A stretch of 17,317 nt of DNA. Origin: Candidatus Staskawiczbacteria bacterium RIFOXYD1_FULL_32_13. GTDB lineage: Bacteria > Patescibacteriota > Minisyncoccia > Minisyncoccales > Staskawiczbacteraceae. Shown here piece by piece: positions 1 to 7,260 of the stretch; within the stretch, counting starts at the first letter, position 1, and every line of letters begins with the position of its first letter. The position numbers and the translations under genes were made by a program. The notes beneath the pieces were generated by a model. The model was not told the origin of the DNA. It saw only the letters and a list, made by a program, of their open reading frames with translations, and searched no databases. The stretch covers positions 3,390-20,706 of the forward strand of contig MHPU01000003.1 of NCBI GenBank assembly GCA_001820485.1, read 5' to 3'.

Positions 1-2319
1 AACTTTTTTCCATTCAGTATCTTCTTCCTGTTCTTCTACTATTACATCACCTTTTATTTCTGATTCATCAAAGCCACTTTCTTTAGGCGGATTTTTTGAC
101 ATTAAATCTTGGCTACTTAATTTTCCTTCATAAACTTCACGTGGTTTTGCTCCATCAGCTGGCCCAACAAGTCCTTGTTCTTCAAGCATATCAATTAATC
201 TTGCTGCTCTTGAATAACCGATTCTCAAGCGCCTTTGCAAAAATGAAGCTGATGCTTTTTTAGTTTCCAAAACAATTTTTTTAACATCTTCAAACAAAGG
301 ATCATTATCACCAAAAAATACTTCTCCTCCACCGTCTTTACCAGCATCAGGATTATGCTCAAGATTTTCTTTCAAAGCATCTACCAAAGCAGTTTGTGGA
401 TCTTGCACATTGCTTCCATTTTCAACTACCCAATCAGCTACTTTTTTAACTTCTTTTTCAGAAATATATGGTCCTTGAATTCTACTTATTTTTGAAGATT
501 TAGATGATACAAATAACATATCTCCAGCTCCCAATAATTTTTCAGCTCCAGAAGTATCTAAAACTGTTCTTGAATCAACTTGGCTTGCTACTTGAAAAGT
601 AATTCTAGAAGTAATATTAGCTTTGATTGTACCTGTGATAACTTCAACAGAAGGACGTTGTGTTGCAAGTACCAAGTGAATTCCTGTGGCTCTTGCCATT
701 TGAGCAAGTCTTACAATACCAGCTTCAAGCTCTTTGCCTTTAGCTGCCATCAAGTCAGCTAATTCATCAACAACCAAAACAATATATGGAAGTTTCATTC
801 CAGAAGCTATGACTGATTTATTTTGATTATAAGTTTTAATGTTTCTTGTTGGAATTTCTGAAAATACTTCAAACCTTCTTTCCATTTCTTTTGTAAGCCA
901 CTGCAATGCATTCATGGTCTTTTGAGCATCATAAATTACAGGACAAAGTAAATGCGGAATATCATTATAATTTTGAAATTCAACTCTTTTTGGATCCACC
1001 ATAATCATTCGCAAATTTTCAGGGGTACTTTTATAAAGTAAACTTAAAATTAAAGTATTTAAGAAAATTGTTTTACCTGTTCCTGTAGCTCCAGCAACCA
1101 GCAAGTGAGGCATTTCTGTAACATCTGTATATACAGGACCACCAGAAACATCTCTACCTAGTGCTAAAAGCAGATGTGATGCTGAACTTTGAAAATCATT
1201 TTGAGAAATTAAGTTTCTTAAAGAAACAATTGATCTTATCTTATTTGGCACCTCAATTCCTACCAATGATTTGCCAGGAATTGGAGCTTCAATTCTAATT
1301 GGATGAGCTGCTAGTGCTAAAGCCAAATTACTAGATAAAGTTGTAATTTTAGAAAGCTTTACACCTTCAGCTGGTTTAAACGCATATTGAGTAACAGTAG
1401 GTCCTACATTAACTTCTGCCATTTCTACAGGAATACCAAAGTTTTCAAAGGTCTTTTTTATAATCATTGAATTTTCTTTGATATTTCCAGGGGTTGGAGA
1501 AGATTCATTTTTAGTTAACAAATCCAATGGAGGTAAAGAATAATTTCCCTTTGGTTCTGAGTCTCTTTTTTCTTTTATTTTCTCTTCATCTTCTTCATCT
1601 TTCTTTTGTTTTGAAAATAAAGAAATTTTAGCTGACTCTGATTTTGCTTCAGCTTTTTCTTCTACAGCAGGCTTGGTTTTAATTGCTTCTTCTTCTGCTT
1701 TTGACAAAGTTGAGTTTACAACCAATGGCCACTTTGATTTTTCTTTCTTCTCTTTTTTCTCCTCTTCTAATACTTCCTTTGGTATTTCTTGCCACACAAA
1801 TTGTAAAAATACAAATAAACCAATCAAAAGTCCTGCACCAAAAGTAATATTTGCAACTGTAGGTCCAAATGTTTTAGTAAAACCCCATGCCATTAAAAAT
1901 CCTAGCCATCCTCCTTTTTCAACAATAATTGGTCTTACAGCAAAACTAATTTCAGGCAAATCTTTTATGTTGTTTGATAAAAGTCCGGCAATTCCCAAAA
2001 CAGAAATAAAAATAGCTAAAAACATAGCTAAGTTTCTTCCTTTTTTCTTTGATTTTAAAAATATTATTCCACCAAAAATCAAAAACAATGGCAAAACATA
2101 AGAAGCTTGTCCAATCAAAAATTTTGAGATTGCTACAAAAATGTTCCCTGCATTTCCTGCTTTTGAGAAAAAACTCAAAACAATTATTAATGCAACTAAA
2201 AACATTAAAATAGCTTTAATAATCCTTTTAGTTTGATTTGTCAAAAGCCCAGGTTTCTGTTTTCCATCATCTTTGACCTTTTTTTGCATTTTTTTCTCCT
2301 CTTTATCTTTTTTTACCAT
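1..2319 (-). CDS. ftsK: DNA translocase FtsK/SpoIIIE (C-terminus cut by window edge)
   Basis: This gene encodes the membrane-anchored ATP-driven DNA pump that clears chromosome ends through the division septum. About 773 codons are visible with no stop before base 1. Four hydrophobic segments fall roughly in residues 30-160, followed by a Lys/Glu-rich linker (about 170-260) and the motor. Walker A is AGATGTGKT at about residues 408-416, and Walker B is IVLVVDELADL near 512-522. Near residues 688-728 lies a winged-helix gamma domain of the kind that reads KOPS/SRS sites (ASASFLQRRLRIGYSRAA). The chosen start is the ATG at 2319. An ATG ten codons in (2289) follows GAGGAG with a 6-nt gap and may be the true start, although that purine run also simply encodes Glu/Lys. 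It begins 5 nt after the 260-residue gene upstream, so the two are probably co-transcribed. Only the last residues are missing. Confidence 0.96.
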   Translation of the reverse strand, partial: MVKKDKEEKKMQKKVKDDGKQKPGLLTNQTKRIIKAILMFLVALIIVLSFFSKAGNAGNIFVAISKFLIGQASYVLPLFLIFGGIIFLKSKKKGRNLAMFLAIFISVLGIAGLLSNNIKDLPEISFAVRPIIVEKGGWLGFLMAWGFTKTFGPTVANITFGAGLLIGLFVFLQFVWQEIPKEVLEEEKKEKKEKSKWPLVVNSTLSKAEEEAIKTKPAVEEKAEAKSESAKISLFSKQKKDEEDEEKIKEKRDSEPKGNYSLPPLDLLTKNESSPTPGNIKENSMIIKKTFENFGIPVEMAEVNVGPTVTQYAFKPAEGVKLSKITTLSSNLALALAAHPIRIEAPIPGKSLVGIEVPNKIRSIVSLRNLISQNDFQSSASHLLLALGRDVSGGPVYTDVTEMPHLLVAGATGTGKTIFLNTLILSLLYKSTPENLRMIMVDPKRVEFQNYNDIPHLLCPVIYDAQKTMNALQWLTKEMERRFEVFSEIPTRNIKTYNQNKSVIASGMKLPYIVLVVDELADLMAAKGKELEAGIVRLAQMARATGIHLVLATQRPSVEVITGTIKANITSRITFQVASQVDSRTVLDTSGAEKLLGAGDMLFVSSKSSKISRIQGPYISEKEVKKVADWVVENGSNVQDPQTALVDALKENLEHNPDAGKDGGGEVFFGDNDPLFEDVKKIVLETKKASASFLQRRLRIGYSRAARLIDMLEEQGLVGPADGAKPREVYEGKLSSQDLMSKNPPKESGFDESEIKGDVIVEEQEEDTEWKKV

Positions 2320-2324
2320 ATTAT

Positions 2325-3107
2325 TTAAATTTTTAAATTATTTTTGATTCTATCTTCAATCTCTTTTACTAATTTATCTGGTTCTGACACTGAAACATAT
2401 ACAACCACATTTTTAAAATCATTCCAAAAAACATTTTTTATAGAATTCAGAGGAGTTTTTCCCTCCCAAGCCAATAATTTCGGGTATTTAAATTTTAATT
2501 CTTTAAATTCTATACCCACTGCTTTTTGAGGATAACTTACATATCTATGAACAAAACATTTTTTAATTAAATTATCTAAAAGTTTATCATTATTTTTATA
2601 ATTTTGTATAATGTCTGCAAGAGCTTTTATGTTTACTTCGAAAATTCCTATATTAGAAAAAGCTTGCGTGTTGAATTGATTTTTATTTATGTCTAGTAAT
2701 TCCTGTTCATTTTTATCAAAAACTCTCCATACTCTGTTTATATTATTATAAAAAGAAGCTACAGCGAAATCATTATATTTAGAATCATAAAAATATCCTT
2801 CACCATCAAATGCTCTCAATGCTCTATTGGCAAAATCAAATGGTGGTAAAATTAATCTGTCATTTTTTAATATAATATTATTCCTTGCCCCATAATAATT
2901 TAACAATATAGCAACAACTGGAAAAAGAGACATTATAAACATAAACACTGCAAAAACTGCAAAAACATAAGAAAATATTACTCCTAAAATTAACAACATT
3001 AATGCCGAAAAAATAAGAAATAAGAAAACGAACAAAGGCATTCGCGCCTCATTCATAATATACTGTTTTAAGGTTAATGAATCTTTAAAATATATTCCTT
3101 CTTCCAT
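2325..3107 (-). CDS. hypothetical two-helix membrane protein, 260 aa
   Basis: I do not recognise this family. Residues 1-22 are polar. Residues 24-69 form one long hydrophobic block rich in Phe, Val and Leu, which reads as a hairpin of two membrane helices. The remaining 190 residues are a soluble domain that starts with YYGARNNIILKNDRLILPPF, an arrangement like small bacterial PH-like or membrane-proximal beta domains, but no diagnostic motif is visible. Codon use and AT content match the neighbours. It lies 24 nt after the Cys-repeat protein gene and 5 nt before ftsK, so it probably belongs to one transcription unit with both. A second ATG at residue 18 is possible, but residue 1 gives a sensible N-terminus. 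There is no Shine-Dalgarno, as is usual here. Confidence 0.8.
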   Translation of the reverse strand: MEEGIYFKDSLTLKQYIMNEARMPLFVFLFLIFSALMLLILGVIFSYVFAVFAVFMFIMSLFPVVAILLNYYGARNNIILKNDRLILPPFDFANRALRAFDGEGYFYDSKYNDFAVASFYNNINRVWRVFDKNEQELLDINKNQFNTQAFSNIGIFEVNIKALADIIQNYKNNDKLLDNLIKKCFVHRYVSYPQKAVGIEFKELKFKYPKLLAWEGKTPLNSIKNVFWNDFKNVVVYVSVSEPDKLVKEIEDRIKNNLKI

Positions 3108-3131
3108 AGTTTTATAAAATTACTTTTAAAT

Positions 3132-4052
3132 TTATTTTATAATTTCAAAAATTTCACTTCTTCCGACTATATTACCACAATCAGTACAACCCTCAGGCAT
3201 TCCCCAAACTATAATCTGATTATAATCATATTTTAAATCTTGTGGTACTTTCCATGAAAATGATTCTTGATTGGAATTAATATTTGTAGAAATATTATAA
3301 GCCGGAATATCTCCAGCAACATAACTAGGAAGTTTTCCATTATCATTATTTAAAATAAGTTGAATAATAAGCTTTCCCATATTAGTTGCATTCCATGTAA
3401 TATTATATGTTTTTCCTAACAACCATTTGTCCCCTACAGTTGGAGAATTTACTGTAATTGATGCTTGATTTTGAAAATTAGAATTCGCTTTACTAACAAG
3501 ATTAATACAAAACTTTTTAGTATTCGCATCTGAAATTTTCTCACATATACTTATATCCTTTTTATGTTCAGCAATAGTCAAAATACATCCATCGCGATTT
3601 ACACTGCTACTAGTTATTTTATCGCATAAATCGAGATTATTTGTAGAAATTGCTATTCCCCTATAACATTCTTCTCTTGCGTCTTTATTTAAATTGTTGC
3701 ACGCTCCAACATTTTTTGTTTGACTAGCTACGAGAGATTCGCAAGAATTTTTCAAAACAATAATTTTAATATTATCGCATATACTGATATCTCTCTGTAC
3801 TCTCGCTAAATTTATATAACAATTTGCTTGTTCTATTTCATCTTTTTCCTTATCACATTCATCAATACTTTCCGGTTGATTATTTTCCATTAGATCATAT
3901 TTTGGTTTTTCCAAAATAATACATGGATACTTTCCTCCCGAATTTTGACACCAACCGATAATATATTTATTATAATTAAAAATCCAAAAATAAACCGTTA
4001 CTAACAAAATAATTGTCGCAACGACAATAAGAATTAAAATTATTTTTTTCAT
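3132..4052 (-). CDS. membrane-anchored protein with five Cys-pair repeats and KRE9/KNH-like domain
   Basis: The 306-residue product starts with a lysine pair and a hydrophobic helix (residues 3-26), an uncleaved signal anchor. Residues 62-190 contain five tandem units of about 26 residues, each with two cysteines 10-12 residues apart: Cys 66/78, 92/104, 118/129, 143/156 and 170/182. Each unit carries a consensus like 'KDISIC..I......C...A', suggesting stacked disulfide-linked helical hairpins outside the cell. From about 198 to the end lies an Ig-like domain with the signature 'ITVNSPTVGDKWLLGKTYNITW', typical of the Ser-Thr-rich/KRE9-KNH surface family. A late CTDC pair (289, 292) may be a further disulfide. 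The function is unknown; a cell-surface structural or binding role is an inference. Its promoter lies directly upstream and predicts a leaderless message. Confidence 0.85.
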   Translation of the reverse strand: MKKIILILIVVATIILLVTVYFWIFNYNKYIIGWCQNSGGKYPCIILEKPKYDLMENNQPESIDECDKEKDEIEQANCYINLARVQRDISICDNIKIIVLKNSCESLVASQTKNVGACNNLNKDAREECYRGIAISTNNLDLCDKITSSSVNRDGCILTIAEHKKDISICEKISDANTKKFCINLVSKANSNFQNQASITVNSPTVGDKWLLGKTYNITWNATNMGKLIIQLILNNDNGKLPSYVAGDIPAYNISTNINSNQESFSWKVPQDLKYDYNQIIVWGMPEGCTDCGNIVGRSEIFEIIK

Positions 4053-4057
4053 AAAAT

Positions 4058-4086
4058 TTTATATCACACTTTTAACACTCTTGCAA
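4058..4086 (-). promoter_or_regulatory. extended -10 promoter giving a probably leaderless transcript
   Basis: Read on the minus strand, TTGCAA (4081-4086) is followed after 17 nt by TATAAA (4058-4063), preceded by TG one base upstream (TGATATAAA). The -10 ends only 5 nt before the ATG at 4052, so the expected start of transcription falls at or beside the start codon. This drives the Cys-repeat gene and probably the two genes downstream of it, ending in ftsK. Confidence 0.6.
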
Positions 4087-4131
4087 ACTCAAGTATATAA
4101 GAATATTATTTTGCAATATAAATTTAATTTT

Positions 4132-4644
4132 TTACTTTATAAAACCGATTGTATTCCTCTTTTTCTTTAAATTTTTATCTTCCAGCAACAAGCCCAAAAT
4201 ATCAAATATCTTTTTTATCTTTGAATCATATTTATCTTCCATAGCCATAATTTTCTTTTGCAAAATTTCATTAGTTGCTAAAAGCTCTCTAATTTTTACG
4301 AATGTTCTGATAATTTGAATATTTACATTTATAGCCCTATCACTATTCAAAACACTAGAAAGCATTGCCACTCCCTGTTCAGTAAAAACAAAAGGTGATT
4401 TTCTTATTCCACCCCAACTTGATGTTTCAATTTGCAATATCAAGTTTTTAAATTCTTCCTTATTTAACTGAAACATAAAATCCTCAGGAAACCTTTTTAA
4501 ATTTCTTCTAACTGCTAAATTCAAATTACCCGTCATTACTCCATAAAGTTCTGCTAAATCTCTATCAAGCATAACTTTTTTATTTCGAATAATATAAATT
4601 TTACTAACTATTATCTCTGATGGAATTATCAAATTTTCTACCAT
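4132..4644 (-). CDS. ORF6N domain protein (phage-type DNA-binding)
   Basis: The 170-residue protein contains a clear ORF6N domain in about residues 12-100: 'YIIRNKKVMLDRDLAELYGV', then the 'NLKRFPEDFMFQL' strand, and 'FVFTEQGVAMLSSVL' with the usual re-entrant helix. The C-terminal third (about 115-170) is Lys-rich and helical, probably a coiled coil. ORF6N proteins occur in phages and as free-standing bacterial genes and are thought to bind DNA; targets are generally unknown. It stands alone, with its own consensus promoter upstream and a terminator of the preceding gene beyond that, so it is a single-gene unit. The chosen start is the ATG at 4644, about 19 nt from the predicted transcription start and without a Shine-Dalgarno in usable position. 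Codon use matches the neighbours. Confidence 0.9.
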   Translation of the reverse strand: MVENLIIPSEIIVSKIYIIRNKKVMLDRDLAELYGVMTGNLNLAVRRNLKRFPEDFMFQLNKEEFKNLILQIETSSWGGIRKSPFVFTEQGVAMLSSVLNSDRAINVNIQIIRTFVKIRELLATNEILQKKIMAMEDKYDSKIKKIFDILGLLLEDKNLKKKRNTIGFIK

Positions 4645-4669
4645 AAAAATTAAAAATATTGATTATTTT

Positions 4670-4698
4670 ATTATACCTCCTCTATTTTATGACTTCAA
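4670..4698 (-). promoter_or_regulatory. near-consensus sigma-70-like promoter of the ORF6N gene
   Basis: On the minus strand TTGAAG (4693-4698) and a perfect TATAAT (4670-4675) are separated by exactly 17 nt. The spacer contains AGGAGG directly before the -10, which is too far from the ATG (over 30 nt, and upstream of the predicted +1) to be a ribosome binding site. The predicted 5' leader is about 19 nt. Confidence 0.7.
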
Positions 4699-4715
4699 GT
4701 GGATAAATACCAACC

Positions 4716-4736
4716 AAAAAACTGCCAAAAGGCAGT
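4716..4736 (-). terminator. intrinsic terminator after the exonuclease gene
   Basis: ACTGCC (4721-4726), loop AAAA, GGCAGT (4731-4736) form a 6-bp hairpin. On the minus strand it is followed by a run of Ts (complement of 4716-4721). It lies 26 nt beyond the exonuclease stop and just upstream of the ORF6N promoter. Confidence 0.8.
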
Positions 4737-4762
4737 CTTTAAAATGTAAATAATTTTGTATT

Positions 4763-5398
4763 TTAGATTATTCCTCTGTTTTTCATTTCCCAAAAACATT
4801 TAGCTGTAGCCATTACATCCCCAAATGCATTATGAGAATTTGCAAAATCAGAACCAAATAATTTTGCATGCAGTTCTGAAAGTTTTGGCCATTTAAATTC
4901 TTTAAATCCACCACTGCTAGGAATAGCGCAAAAATTAGTAGAAATTTCTTTTGTGCAAATTGCCTGCTTATTATCAAAATAATTTATCATATTTTTACGC
5001 AAAAACTCAGCTCCCATAATTTTTTCATCAAAACTCATATTATGAGCTACAACAAAATCTGCTCTTTCAAGCAAACTAGCAAATTCATTTAAAACAATTT
5101 GCAAAGCTATGCCTTTTTCATTTGCCATTTGTGTATTTATGCCATGAACTTTTGCCGTATCATCGGGTATCACAAAACCCTCAGGTTTTATAATATAATC
5201 TTTACTTTCAACTTCAAAACCATCTTTATAACAAACAAAAGCCAATTGCACCAGTCTTGGCCAATTTTGCAAATCTGTTACTGGGGCATTCCAATTTTTA
5301 GGCAAGCCAGTTGTTTCTGTATCAAAAAACAAATAAGTCCCTGGAAAGTTACCTACTGGTTTTGGTTTTTGTTTTCCAAATAAATCGCCTTGTTGCAT
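4763..5398 (-). CDS. DnaQ-like 3'-5' exonuclease (DEDDh family)
   Basis: This is a 211-residue exonuclease with all four acidic positions of the DEDDh fold: Exo I FFDTETTG (Asp26, Glu28), Exo II VVAHNMSFD (Asp124), Exo III SHNAFGDV (His189, Asp194). It has the fold of the DNA polymerase III epsilon proofreading subunit. It lacks any extra polymerase-binding or helicase module, so it may be a stand-alone nuclease rather than the replicative subunit. The likely activity is removal of 3' nucleotides from DNA or RNA in the cytoplasm. It lies 10 nt downstream of the PspC gene and ends in a clear terminator, so it is probably the last gene of its unit. Start ATG 5398; no Shine-Dalgarno. The family is certain, the exact substrate is not. 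Confidence 0.93.
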   Translation of the reverse strand: MQQGDLFGKQKPKPVGNFPGTYLFFDTETTGLPKNWNAPVTDLQNWPRLVQLAFVCYKDGFEVESKDYIIKPEGFVIPDDTAKVHGINTQMANEKGIALQIVLNEFASLLERADFVVAHNMSFDEKIMGAEFLRKNMINYFDNKQAICTKEISTNFCAIPSSGGFKEFKWPKLSELHAKLFGSDFANSHNAFGDVMATAKCFWEMKNRGII

Positions 5399-5408
5399 AA
5401 AAATAATT

Positions 5409-5615
5409 TTAATTTTCTTTTGGAGTCTCTGGGATAACTAAAATAGCTACAATATAAGCAAAAAATAAAGGGAAAAATCCTGATAAAAACAAAAATAAAA
5501 TAAAAATTAATCTCAACAATGATGGGTCCACATTAAAATATTCCCCCACTCCACCTATTACTCCTGCCCACACTCTATTTTTTCTACTTCTATATAAATG
5601 TTTAATTTCTTCCAT
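5409..5615 (-). CDS. PspC domain membrane protein
   Basis: The 68-residue protein is almost entirely a PspC domain: 'LYRSRKNRVWAGVIGGVGEYFNVDPSLLRLIF' in residues 7-38, a loop, and a membrane segment (about 38-62) ending in 'VIPETPKEN'. PspC-family proteins sit in the inner membrane and are linked to envelope-stress responses in other bacteria. No other psp gene is visible here, so the specific role is open. The length is normal for single-domain members. It is followed after 10 nt by the exonuclease gene and preceded after 13 nt by a small unknown gene, which suggests an operon. Start ATG 5615. Confidence 0.92.
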   Translation of the reverse strand: MEEIKHLYRSRKNRVWAGVIGGVGEYFNVDPSLLRLIFILFLFLSGFFPLFFAYIVAILVIPETPKEN

Positions 5616-5628
5616 AAAATTTTATTTT

Positions 5629-5808
5629 TTAATTATTTATTTTTTTATTATGCTTATTTCTAATTATTCTCGTTGCTCTATTTCTAGCCAAAGATCCAAA
5701 ATCAAGCGTTCCAATTGCAGTCATAATAGCATCTTTTTCTTCTTTAGTAAATTTATATTTTTTAAGCATTGCAAATAATACTTCAATTGCTTTTTTATAA
5801 TCTGTCAT
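5629..5808 (-). CDS. small hypothetical protein, 59 aa
   Basis: A reading frame from ATG 5808 to TAA 5629 encodes a 59-residue basic, helical protein that begins MTDYKKAIEVLFAMLKKYKF and ends RATRIIRNKHNKKINN. It overlaps the 3' end of the nucleotidyltransferase-like gene by 14 nt, an arrangement that usually implies translational coupling. It fills an otherwise empty slot of about 180 nt before the PspC gene. The codon pattern (A/T third bases, Lys/Glu-rich first helix) looks coding. I recognise no family. An internal segment 'TKEEKDAIMTAIGTLDFGS' looks like a short helix-turn-helix or EF-hand-like shape, but this is weak. Confidence 0.7.
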   Translation of the reverse strand: MTDYKKAIEVLFAMLKKYKFTKEEKDAIMTAIGTLDFGSLARNRATRIIRNKHNKKINN

Positions 5809-6268
5809 AATTATTCTTTAATCTAAATTGTTTAATTTTTTCTAAGTAAATTATATCTTTTTCTCTGCCATACTTTTTCACAATCAATTCTCTCCACTCA
5901 AGACAAATATCTAAATTAGCAAATTTAAAACCCCTTTCAATTACAGGATTTTTAAATATTTTTTCAAAAATTTCCTCTTGTCCAGGCCAAGCAGAACCCA
6001 TATCTACATTTATACCTTGAATATTTATTTTATATAACTTTTGATTAGGATCTTTTCTAAATTGCACTTCTTTTGCATCTTGCGAAATACAAGACAAATC
6101 TCTCAAAGCAATATCTAAATCATTTAGCACTGAATCTTTATTAAATTCCAAAACACCCATTAAGTAAAGTGGGGCTGAGCCAAAAAGCACAAAGTCTGTT
6201 TTTAATTTATTCTTAAGCTCCACCAAAACTGGCTCAATTTTATCAAAAAATATTTGATTTATATACAT
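5795..6268 (-). CDS. nucleotidyltransferase-fold protein
   Basis: The 157-residue product has the minimal signature of the nucleotidyltransferase fold: 'FVLFGSAPLYLMG' (Gly30-Ser31) followed by 'LNDLDIAL' with acidic Asp50 and Asp52, as in metal-binding NTases. The start chosen is the ATG at 6268, which follows the stop of the histidine phosphatase by 5 nt. A longer frame reaching 6349 would overlap that gene by 76 nt and adds residues unlike the family. Stand-alone proteins of this type can act on nucleotides, RNA or antibiotics, or be antitoxin/toxin partners; nothing here discriminates. The 3' end overlaps the following 59-residue gene by 14 nt, so the two may work as a pair. Confidence 0.82.
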   Translation of the reverse strand: MYINQIFFDKIEPVLVELKNKLKTDFVLFGSAPLYLMGVLEFNKDSVLNDLDIALRDLSCISQDAKEVQFRKDPNQKLYKINIQGINVDMGSAWPGQEEIFEKIFKNPVIERGFKFANLDICLEWRELIVKKYGREKDIIYLEKIKQFRLKNNYDRL

Positions 6269-6273
6269 AATTT

Positions 6274-6819
6274 TTATTTTAAAATATATTCCCAACCAGG
6301 TTTCCAAAATTTTGTTTTTCGCCAATCTTCTGCAAAAGCCCGCTCCCAAGTTTTTCCATTAAGCAAAATATCCAACGCAAGTTGAGGCGCTTTATGTGCC
6401 ACAATTGCCACAGATTTACCATTATAGTTTGCTTTCAAAAAATCTAAAAAACTTTGAATTCTTATCTTTACATCTTCATAGCTTTCACCCTTTGGAAATC
6501 TTTCATTAATACACTTCTCTTGCATAGGCTCTACAATTTCAGATGTTTTACCATTATATAATCCATAATTACATTCCCTCAATCTTTCGTCCTCAATAAT
6601 TGGAGCTATTTCTTGAAAAGTTAATTTTGCCTAATCAACAGCTCTTTTTAAATCAGAACAAAATACAACATCAAAATTTTTATCTTTAATTAGATTTTTT
6701 AATTCTACTGATTGTCTTTTGCCCAAATCAGAAAGCTCAACATTATCCCAACCAGAAGAAATTTCCTTTTCATTGTCTTGCGTTGTGCCATGCACAAAAT
6801 ATGTAATTTTTATACTCAT
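6274..6819 (-). pseudogene. histidine phosphatase (phosphoglycerate mutase superfamily) broken by one in-frame TAG
   Basis: Two open segments in the same frame (6631-6819 and 6274-6582 plus the codons between) make one 180-residue histidine phosphatase interrupted only by TAG at 6631-6633 (codon 63). The reading continues across it without any shift: CSDLKRAVD, stop, AKLTFQEIAPII, RLRECNYG. Other family features are intact: His10-Gly11 near the N-terminus, the acidic ECNYG segment, and a second histidine in VAHKAPQ (codon 142). The usual Arg before the first His-Gly is replaced by Val (YFVHGTT), so this is a subfamily variant or a weakened site. TAG is a real stop in engB and in the IMP cyclohydrolase gene, so readthrough is not expected. 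A sequencing error or strain-specific mutation is possible; the rest shows no decay. Confidence 0.85.
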
Positions 6820-6852
6820 ATCATTTTCTAATTAATATATATTTTTAATTAC

Positions 6853-6861
6853 ATCTTATCA
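6853..6861 (-). promoter_or_regulatory. possible extended -10 upstream of the histidine phosphatase
   Basis: On the minus strand TGATAAGAT (TG, one base, TAAGAT) lies about 34 nt before the ATG at 6819 and 9 nt downstream of the 20-bp palindrome at 6871-6890. It resembles the TGATATAAT of the HTH gene, which stands in a similar position relative to the other palindrome. The -10 matches only 4 of 6 consensus bases. Confidence 0.35.
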
Positions 6862-6870
6862 CATTCCGTC

Positions 6871-6890
6871 AGGTTGCCCTAGGGCAACCT
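6871..6890. repeat. perfect 20-bp palindrome, copy 1
   Basis: AGGTTGCCCTAGGGCAACCT is identical to its own reverse complement. A second exact copy lies at 7186-7205, and the identity extends to TC before and AG after. No T-run follows on either strand, so it is not an intrinsic terminator. It stands upstream of the histidine phosphatase, downstream of the HTH gene. Confidence 0.9.
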
Positions 6891-6953
6891 AGAGAAGCTT
6901 AATACTTAATCTTTTCTAATTGCTTATTTTTAAAAATAATTGTCTTTCGAAGA

Positions 6954-7133
6954 TTACTGCTGTATATCGGATTTTAGCTTACTTAAATCAATATCTTTCT
7001 TAAAAATTATATAATCCCGACCAGTCTTTACTGCTTTAATATTACCACGACCTATACGCTTTAGAACAGATTGCTTGCTTATTTTGAGAATTTTTGTTAA
7101 TTCTTTGGTTGTATAAAAATCTTTATCAAGCAT
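6954..7133 (-). CDS. small excisionase/MerR-like helix-turn-helix protein, 59 aa
   Basis: ATG 7133 to TAA 6954 encodes 59 residues: 'FYTTKELTKILKISKQSVLK' is a winged helix-turn-helix of the excisionase (HTH_17) type, followed by 'RIGRGNIKAVKTGRDYIIFK', the wing. The size and layout fit small DNA-binding regulators or Xis-like factors. The gene is framed by two identical 20-bp palindromes, one overlapping the -35 of its own promoter and the other in front of the neighbouring phosphatase gene. That makes it a candidate autoregulator acting on both, which is an inference. The start is about 33 nt from the predicted transcription start; no Shine-Dalgarno is seen. Confidence 0.85.
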   Translation of the reverse strand: MLDKDFYTTKELTKILKISKQSVLKRIGRGNIKAVKTGRDYIIFKKDIDLSKLKSDIQQ

Positions 7134-7172
7134 AACTTTTTATAATCATTAATTTATTATAATCACAAGCTT

Positions 7173-7202
7173 ATTATATCACTTCAGGTTGCCCTAGGGC
7201 AA
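7173..7202 (-). promoter_or_regulatory. promoter of the HTH gene with palindrome over the -35
   Basis: On the minus strand TTGCCC (7197-7202) is followed after 18 nt by a perfect TATAAT (7173-7178), itself preceded by TG (TGATATAAT). The -35 hexamer lies wholly inside the 20-bp palindrome, so a protein bound to the palindrome would block polymerase. The predicted leader is about 33 nt. Confidence 0.65.
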
Positions 7203-7205
7203 CCT
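7186..7205. repeat. perfect 20-bp palindrome, copy 2 (candidate operator)
   Basis: This is an exact copy of the palindrome at 6871-6890, 315 bp away, with shared flanks TC and AG. It overlaps the -35 region of the HTH gene promoter, the position expected of a repressor operator. Without knowledge of genome-wide copy number it could equally be an intergenic palindromic repeat. Confidence 0.9.
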
Positions 7206-7260
7206 AGCGAGTACAATATTCTTTTATTTTTTGATCTTTAATATTTTTTAAAATTAATTT

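Noticed and set aside
1673..2101. 142-codon open frame on the plus strand
   Set aside because: It is antisense to the FtsK linker and membrane part; its sequence is a low-complexity mirror of that gene.
4676..4681. AGGAGG near the ORF6N gene as a ribosome binding site
   Set aside because: It lies more than 30 nt before the ATG and upstream of the predicted transcription start, inside the promoter spacer.
6631..6633. Programmed readthrough or recoding of TAG in the histidine phosphatase
   Set aside because: TAG is used as the normal stop of engB and of the IMP cyclohydrolase gene, and nothing around the codon suggests a recoding signal.
6871..7205. The two 20-bp palindromes as intrinsic terminators
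   Set aside because: No T-run follows on either strand, and one copy lies over a promoter.
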